Shown piece after piece: positions 59,005-64,000 of a stretch of DNA of 64,000 nucleotides. Made by a program: the position numbers and the translations under genes. A model generated the notes under the pieces. The model made no database searches. It was given only the letters and a program-made list of their open reading frames with translations, and was not told where the DNA came from. Each line of letters begins with the position of its first letter. The stretch's first letter is position 1. Source of the DNA: Desulfuromonadaceae bacterium (GTDB lineage: Bacteria; Desulfobacterota; Desulfuromonadia; Desulfuromonadales; Syntrophotaleaceae); contig SLLR01000061.1 in NCBI GenBank assembly GCA_007134025.1, forward strand, positions 23,183 to 87,182, in the 5' to 3' direction.

Positions 59005-61665
59005 ATGGCGGTTAAATATGTGTATTACTTTGGTGCGGGCGAGAGCGAGGGCACCGCGGAAATGAAAAATCTGCTGGGCGGCAAAGGCGCCAACCTGGCT
59101 GAAATGTGCTCCATTGGTCTGCCGGTGCCTCCCGGCTTTACCCTGACCACGGAACTCTGCACCGAATTCTATAAAAATGACCGGCGCTATCCCGCAGGGG
59201 TGGAAGAAGAAGTCGCCGTCCACCTGGCCCGACTCGAAGGGGCCATGAACAAAAAGTTCGGCGACAGAGCCAATCCCCTGCTTCTCTCGGTCCGTTCCGG
59301 TGGCCGGGCTTCTATGCCCGGCATGATGGATACGGTTCTCAACCTGGGTCTCAATGATGCTACGGTTCAGGGACTGATTGAGCAGAGTGGTGACGCCCGT
59401 TTCGCCTACGACTCCTACCGGCGGTTCATTCAGATGTACAGCCACGTGGTCATGAATATGGACGGATCGCAGCTGGAGCATCTGTTGGAGAACATGAAGG
59501 AGATTCGCGGCGTCAGCCTCGATACGGAACTCGCCGCCGATGACCTCAAGCAGCTGGTGCAGCTGTTCAAGGGTAAGATTCGTGAAACACTCGGCTGCGA
59601 ATTTCCCGAAAATCCCCAGCAGCAGTTGTGGGGGGCGATCAATGCCGTGTTCGGCTCCTGGATGAACCCCCGTGCCATTACCTACCGCAAACTTAACAAC
59701 ATCCCGGCCGACTGGGGCACTGCGGTTAACGTTCAGGCCATGGTCTTCGGCAACATGGGCAACACCTGCGCAACCGGGGTTGCCTTTACCCGCAATCCGT
59801 CGACAGGGGAAAACTACTTTTTCGGTGAGTTTCTGCTCAATGCCCAGGGCGAGGACGTGGTCGCTGGAATTCGTACCCCCCAGCCCATCAACAAGGCCGG
59901 CGGCGACAGCCCCCTTCCTTCCCTGGAAGAGGTCATGCCCGACTGCTACCAGCAGTTGATGGATATTCAGCAGACCCTGGAGAAGCATTACCGGGACATG
60001 CAGGACATCGAGTTTACCATTGAGAAAAACAAGCTTTACATGTTGCAGACCCGAAACGGCAAAAGGACCGCCAAGGCGGCCATCAAGATTGCCGTGGACA
60101 TGGTTCAGGAGGGTCTGATCAGCGAGAAAGAAGCGGTTCTGCGGGTTGCTCCGGGCCAGCTCGATCAGCTGCTGCATCCCTCGCTGGACCCCAAAGCCCA
60201 CCGGGAGGTGATTGCCACCGGCCTGCCGGCGTCGCCGGGGGCGGCTTCCGGTGAGGTGGTTTTCTCCGCCGAAGATGCCGAGGAAGCCAGCAAGCTGGGA
60301 TTGAAGGTTATCCTGGTGCGCATCGAAACCAGCCCCGAAGACATTCACGGAATGCACGCCGCCCAGGGGATTCTTACCGCCCGTGGCGGCATGACCTCCC
60401 ACGCCGCGGTGGTTGCCCGTGGCATGGGCAAGTGCTGTGTCGCTGGTTGCGGTGGCATCAAGGTGGACTACGGAGCGCAACAGTTTGTTACCAGCAGCGG
60501 CGCAATCTTCAAGAAAGGCGATGTCATCACCCTTGACGGCTCCACCGGGGAAGTGATGAAAGGTTCGGTAGCGACGGTGCAGCCGAAACTGACCGGCGAA
60601 TTTGGTCTTCTCATGACCTGGGTCGACAAGTTCCGCCGGTTGCGAGTACGGACCAATGCCGACACCCCTCAGGATGCGGCCGTGGCCCGCAAGTTCGGTG
60701 CCGAGGGGATCGGTCTGTGCCGCACCGAGCACATGTTCTTTGAGCATGACCGTATCATGGCGGTACGGGAAATGATCCTCTCCGAGGATGTGGAGGGCCG
60801 CAAGCGGGCGCTGGCAAAAATTCTGCCCATGCAGAAAAGTGATTTTCTCGGTCTGTTCCGGGAGATGAAGGGCCTGCCGGTGACAATTCGCCTGCTCGAT
60901 CCGCCGCTGCATGAATTTCTGCCTCACACCGACAAGGATATCGACGAACTGGCCAAGGTCATGGAAGTTCAGCCTCAGGTGCTCAAGAACAAAGCCGAGT
61001 TCCTGCACGAGTTCAATCCGATGCTGGGCCATCGCGGCTGCCGCCTGGGCATGACCTATCCGGAGATCTACGACATGCAGGTTCAGGCCATCATGGAAGC
61101 GGCCTGCGAACTGGTGAAGGACGAGGGCTACGAGATCGTTCCGGAGATCATGATTCCGCTGGTCGCTCACGTCAACGAACTCAAGGTGCTGCGGAGTAAT
61201 GCGATTCGAGTAGTTGAGGAGGTTCTCAACCGCTACGGCCTTCGGGTGGAATATCTCATCGGCACCATGATCGAGCTGCCCCGGGCGGCGCTTACCGCCG
61301 ATGAAATTGCCCGGGAGGCCGAATTCTTCTCTTTTGGCACCAACGACCTGACTCAGACCGCCTTCGGCCTGTCCCGCGATGACGCCGGCAAATTCCTGCC
61401 CTATTACGTCAATCGCGAGGTGCTGCCCGACGATCCTTTTGTAGTGCTTGATCAGGAAGGGGTGGGCCAGCTGATTCAGATAGGCTGCGAGCGAGGTCGA
61501 AAGACCCGTCCGGACATCAAGCTGGGAATCTGCGGTGAGCACGGCGGGGAGCCCAGCAGCGTCATCTTCTGTCACAACAGTGGTCTTGACTACGTGTCCT
61601 GTTCCCCTTACCGCGTCCCGGTAGCCCGGCTGGCGGCGGCCCATGCCGCTCTGCTGAGCACATAG
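59005..61665 (+). CDS. ppdK: Pyruvate, phosphate dikinase
   Basis: An 886-residue cytoplasmic enzyme interconverting pyruvate, ATP and phosphate with phosphoenolpyruvate, AMP and pyrophosphate. The ATP-grasp domain begins [12 protein letters not shown] and has [21 protein letters not shown]. The phosphohistidine domain carries His466 in [18 protein letters not shown]. The C-terminal PEP-binding barrel has [19 protein letters not shown] and [12 protein letters not shown] with the catalytic Cys. Length is normal. A good ribosome-binding site (GGAGG) precedes the ATG. It supports gluconeogenesis from acetate in anaerobes. Confidence 0.96.
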   Translation: MAVKYVYYFGAGESEGTAEMKNLLGGKGANLAEMCSIGLPVPPGFTLTTELCTEFYKNDRRYPAGVEEEVAVHLARLEGAMNKKFGDRANPLLLSVRSGGRASMPGMMDTVLNLGLNDATVQGLIEQSGDARFAYDSYRRFIQMYSHVVMNMDGSQLEHLLENMKEIRGVSLDTELAADDLKQLVQLFKGKIRETLGCEFPENPQQQLWGAINAVFGSWMNPRAITYRKLNNIPADWGTAVNVQAMVFGNMGNTCATGVAFTRNPSTGENYFFGEFLLNAQGEDVVAGIRTPQPINKAGGDSPLPSLEEVMPDCYQQLMDIQQTLEKHYRDMQDIEFTIEKNKLYMLQTRNGKRTAKAAIKIAVDMVQEGLISEKEAVLRVAPGQLDQLLHPSLDPKAHREVIATGLPASPGAASGEVVFSAEDAEEASKLGLKVILVRIETSPEDIHGMHAAQGILTARGGMTSHAAVVARGMGKCCVAGCGGIKVDYGAQQFVTSSGAIFKKGDVITLDGSTGEVMKGSVATVQPKLTGEFGLLMTWVDKFRRLRVRTNADTPQDAAVARKFGAEGIGLCRTEHMFFEHDRIMAVREMILSEDVEGRKRALAKILPMQKSDFLGLFREMKGLPVTIRLLDPPLHEFLPHTDKDIDELAKVMEVQPQVLKNKAEFLHEFNPMLGHRGCRLGMTYPEIYDMQVQAIMEAACELVKDEGYEIVPEIMIPLVAHVNELKVLRSNAIRVVEEVLNRYGLRVEYLIGTMIELPRAALTADEIAREAEFFSFGTNDLTQTAFGLSRDDAGKFLPYYVNREVLPDDPFVVLDQEGVGQLIQIGCERGRKTRPDIKLGICGEHGGEPSSVIFCHNSGLDYVSCSPYRVPVARLAAAHAALLST

Positions 61666-61697
61666 GCCACCTGTAAACAGGCCATCTGCGACTCCCA

Positions 61698-61724
61698 GGC
61701 CCCCGGGGACTCCCGGGGGCCTTT
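61698..61724 (+). terminator. Intrinsic terminator after ppdK, first hairpin
   Basis: GGCCCCCGGG (61698-61707) and CCCGGGGGCC (61712-61721) form a perfect 10-bp stem around GACT and are followed by TTTCT. Confidence 0.8.
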
Positions 61725-61763
61725 CTGTCGCCGATTTACGGCGCTGCAGCGCCACAACCCGCT

Positions 61764-61792
61764 GCCACAGGAAAAATTTTCCTGTGGCTTTT
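61764..61792 (+). terminator. Second hairpin terminator after ppdK
   Basis: GCCACAGGAAAA (61764-61775) and TTTTCCTGTGGC (61777-61788) are perfect complements with one central A, and TTTT follows. In practice the stem is the outer 8 bp with an A/T loop. It ends 21 bp before the next start codon, so it may also act on the leader of that gene. Confidence 0.75.
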
Positions 61793-61813
61793 GATTTGTC
61801 ATACAGAGGAATT

Positions 61814-62251
61814 ATGCCCAACATAGAAAGCAAAGCCGGCGACCATATTGACGCTCGGTGCACACGTTGCCGAGCGGTTACCAATCACACCATCATCGCC
61901 ATGGTGGCGAAGCGCCCGGCGCGTGTGCGCTGTAATACCTGCGCCGGCGATCACAACTACCGGTCGCCAAGTCCGGCCAAAACTGCCCCTGCCAAAGTCC
62001 CTTCGGCCAAACCCGGGCGACGTACCACGGCGGATCGCCAACGGGAGGCGCAGCAACAGGAATGGAGAGATGCTGCTGAAAAAGCCGACTCCGCTGTGAC
62101 CGTCGCCTACAGGATGGATCGAAGCTATCGGGTGGGCGATCTGGTCGATCACACCATCTTCGGGGTTGGCGTGGTTCAGCAGGTCATCAAGCCGAACAAA
62201 ATGGAGATCCTGTTCGCCGTCGGCGTCAAGTCCCTGCGCTGCCGGTTGTAG
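61814..62251 (+). CDS. Zinc-ribbon protein with C-terminal SH3-like domain
   Basis: A 145-residue protein. An N-terminal zinc ribbon is formed by CTRC (residues 16-19) and CNTC (40-43). A basic, alanine- and proline-rich linker (SPSPAKTAPAKVPSAKPGRR) leads to a C-terminal domain (about 100-145; YRVGDLVDHTIFGVGVVQQV, MEILFAVGVKSLRCR) resembling the small RNA-polymerase-binding SH3-like fold of CarD/UvrD tails. A nucleic-acid or polymerase partner is plausible but unproved. GAGGA lies close (3-4 nt) before the ATG. Confidence 0.72.
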   Translation: MPNIESKAGDHIDARCTRCRAVTNHTIIAMVAKRPARVRCNTCAGDHNYRSPSPAKTAPAKVPSAKPGRRTTADRQREAQQQEWRDAAEKADSAVTVAYRMDRSYRVGDLVDHTIFGVGVVQQVIKPNKMEILFAVGVKSLRCRL

Positions 62252-62430
62252 TTTTGCCTTGTGATCGACGGGGTCCGGGGAGGTCGGGTCAGGACCGGGA
62301 CGCCTTGGATTGGGGGAATGCTTCGCCGGCCCGGGTGTGGTAGCATGACAGAATAATACCTGTGGGGATTCTTGGCCGGTGTACGTTATGCGGCGGCATC
62401 GGTGGAAACCCTCGCTGCCAAGGACCGGTC

Positions 62431-63627
62431 ATGTTTCTACCTTATGGGGACACTCCCAATCCTCCCGGCTTTTCTCCTGTCAACAGCCTGTTGATCGCGG
62501 TCAATGTCGGGATCTTTCTTTTTATCAGCCTGCCTCTCAGTTTAAGCCGGCCCGATCTTGGCGACCCTCTTCTACTTGAGTACCTTCGCATCATCGGCGT
62601 CCGCGGCCACATTTCCGCTCAGCAGGTTCTGGAGCATGTCAGCGCCTACGACCTGTTTGTGTTCCGCTATGGATACCGCCCCGCAGCGGCCAGCCTGACT
62701 ACCCTGTTCACTTCCATGTTCCTGCACGGCGGCTGGCTGCACCTGGCCGGCAACATGTTGTTTCTGTATATTTTCGGGGACAACGTCGAGCACCGCCTCG
62801 GTCCTGTCCGGTATCTGTTTGGCTACCTGATGGCCGGGGTCGCCGCTACCCTGTTCTTCTCCCTGTTTGTCCCCGGTTCGCAAATCCCTCTGGTGGGAGC
62901 TTCCGGCGCCATTTCCGGGGTGCTGGGCTGTTACTTTGTGTGGTTTCCCCGCAATCAGGTCAAAACCCTGGTGCTGTTGTTTCCGATCCTGATGCAGACC
63001 CTCTATTTGCCGGCCCGGCTGGTGCTCGGTTTCTATCTGATTCTCGACAATCTGATCCCTTTTCTGCTGACCACCGGTCGCGGTTCCGGCGTTGCCTATG
63101 GCGCTCATATCGGCGGGTTTCTGTTTGGCGTGATTGCGGCCTGGGGGCTGGACCAACGTAAAAATCCCGTTGCGGCAGGGACCGTCGGGAGCGCTGTCCG
63201 ATCAGGTTGGGGCCGGTTGTGGTCCCGCCAGATGGACGGAGGCAAGGTTGCCGCGGCGCAGATTGGCGAGCTGCTGCAGCAGGGCCGCGCCGAAAAAGCC
63301 GCCCGTCTTTACCTGACCCTGTCCGGCGAAGCCGAGCGCCTTATGGTGACGCCGGAGGCGGTTCTGGCTATCGGTGCGCATTTGTTGCAGAAGCGTCAGT
63401 ACGAGTCGGCGCTGAACCTGTTTCGGCGTTTTATCGCCGAACGACCCGCCAGCCCCGATGTTGACCGGGCCTACCTGGGCGCTGGTCGGGCCATGCTCTA
63501 TCTTTCTCGAGGAAACTACAGCGCCCGCCAGTACCTGCTCGCCGCCGTCGATACCGCCCGCAGTGAGGAAGTGGCCCGAACCGCCCGCGAACTGCTGCGC
63601 CGCCTCGAATCCGCTGAAGGTTGCTGA
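62431..63627 (+). CDS. Rhomboid-family intramembrane serine protease with C-terminal TPR region
   Basis: A 398-residue membrane protein. The rhomboid core (about 15-235) has six or seven helices, the motif HGGWLHLAGNMLFLYIFGDNVE, the serine in LVGASGAISGVLG and the catalytic His in YGAHIGGFLFG. The soluble tail (about 270-398) contains TPR-like helices (AQIGELLQQGRAEKAARLYLTL, ALNLFRRFIAERPASPDVDRAYLGAGRAML). It would cleave membrane proteins inside the bilayer. An unusually long loop (RPDLGDPLLLEYLRIIGVRG) follows the first helix. AAGGA lies seven nt before the ATG. Confidence 0.92.
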   Translation: MFLPYGDTPNPPGFSPVNSLLIAVNVGIFLFISLPLSLSRPDLGDPLLLEYLRIIGVRGHISAQQVLEHVSAYDLFVFRYGYRPAAASLTTLFTSMFLHGGWLHLAGNMLFLYIFGDNVEHRLGPVRYLFGYLMAGVAATLFFSLFVPGSQIPLVGASGAISGVLGCYFVWFPRNQVKTLVLLFPILMQTLYLPARLVLGFYLILDNLIPFLLTTGRGSGVAYGAHIGGFLFGVIAAWGLDQRKNPVAAGTVGSAVRSGWGRLWSRQMDGGKVAAAQIGELLQQGRAEKAARLYLTLSGEAERLMVTPEAVLAIGAHLLQKRQYESALNLFRRFIAERPASPDVDRAYLGAGRAMLYLSRGNYSARQYLLAAVDTARSEEVARTARELLRRLESAEGC

Positions 63628-63880
63628 AGCTTTCTGTTCACAAAGATACAGCCCGCCTCTAACCCCCCCCCTCCGTGGTCCGGTAAAAGTCTCAGGGGGC
63701 CGGTGCCTATATGGAAGCAAGACAAACACTGTTCGACAACGGCTCGAAGGCTTTGGAGCCGAAGTTTCTTACCGGCGAAGCATTACGGGTAAAGGAGTGG
63801 CGGGGTATTTGGGGACAGGCAGGTGGACTGAGTGATTCTTCGGGATTTCATTTTAATCTCACGGATGTCTGGTTATCGTC
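63628..63880. other. Gap after the rhomboid gene
   Basis: About 250 bp without a supported gene. A CGGCTC/GAGCCG hairpin lies near 63741-63762 and a C8 run near 63664-63671. No riboswitch signature is recognised. Confidence 0.4.
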
Positions 63881-64000
63881 ATGGGTCTGTATCCTGCCCA
63901 TTCGGCGGTGGCGCCAAAGCAGGCGGATGCGGCGGGGTTCCCTTACGGAAAAATAGCCTCTCCGGTAAATTCATCGCTCGTTGCCCTGCTTCGGCGGCAA
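63881..64000 (+). CDS. Possible 5' end of a gene cut by the window edge
   Basis: An ATG opens a frame of 40 codons that stays open to the window end (MGLYPAHSAVAPKQADAAGF). There is no Shine-Dalgarno sequence and no recognisable domain, so the gene is tentative. Confidence 0.25.
   Translation, partial: MGLYPAHSAVAPKQADAAGFPYGKIASPVNSSLVALLRRQ

Noticed and set aside
58858..61884. A 1008-codon minus-strand frame opposite ppdK
   Set aside because: Histidine- and glutamine-rich product without recognisable motifs; ppdK on the plus strand is certain.

Overview
The window reads as a chromosomal segment of a GC-rich anaerobic deltaproteobacterium, most likely of the Desulfuromonadia (Geobacter, Desulfuromonas or Pelobacter relatives). 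This is inferred from content: a tungsten-type aldehyde:ferredoxin oxidoreductase with its own MoaD-like partner, corrinoid uptake genes, pyruvate phosphate dikinase, several radical-SAM proteins, and a full gspC-to-gspN type II secretion operon. Coding density is high. There are no rRNA or tRNA genes, CRISPR arrays or insertion sequences that I can support.

Layout. 1-7.2 kb (minus strand) is a cofactor and metal block: a truncated BtuB-like receptor under a cobalamin riboswitch, the MoaD-like protein and AOR under what looks like a Moco/Tuco riboswitch, and a BtuC/BtuF/BtuD-type ABC importer. 7.3-10.6 kb holds two divergent radical-SAM genes. 10.7-15.4 kb is a GlrK-QseG-GlrR-like signalling cassette, followed by a sigma-54 promoter candidate, a small membrane protein and a YgiM-like SH3 protein; a 26-bp bidirectional terminator closes it. 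15.4-22.5 kb is mixed housekeeping: NAD(P)HX repair, a degenerate GGDEF protein with an intact I-site, a HAD phosphatase, a DUF1847 protein, a BASS-type transporter and a small beta-barrel. 22.8-28.9 kb carries translation genes (prfC, asnS, trpS), small genes and one decayed STAS-like gene. 28.9-43.6 kb (minus) is lon and the T2SS operon, transcribed C-D-E-F-G-H-I-J-K-L-M-N. 43.9-52.9 kb has an omptin-like barrel, an exported MsrB, recQ, xthA, an OmpA-family protein, a DUF6178 protein and a cold-shock protein. 53-63.6 kb holds rlmD, an mgtE deletion remnant, recO, glyQS, ppdK, a zinc-ribbon protein and a rhomboid-TPR protease.

The most notable features are regulatory. Two cofactor riboswitches lie 2.3 kb apart, and each appears able to sequester its gene's Shine-Dalgarno sequence. 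A strong promoter is followed at once by an intrinsic terminator upstream of prfC. A predicted c-di-GMP receptor is built on a dead GGDEF domain. A sigma-54 promoter sits just downstream of its likely activator. Two gene remnants (mgtE and the STAS-like gene) show recent decay. All functional calls come from reading motifs by eye; no database search was run.
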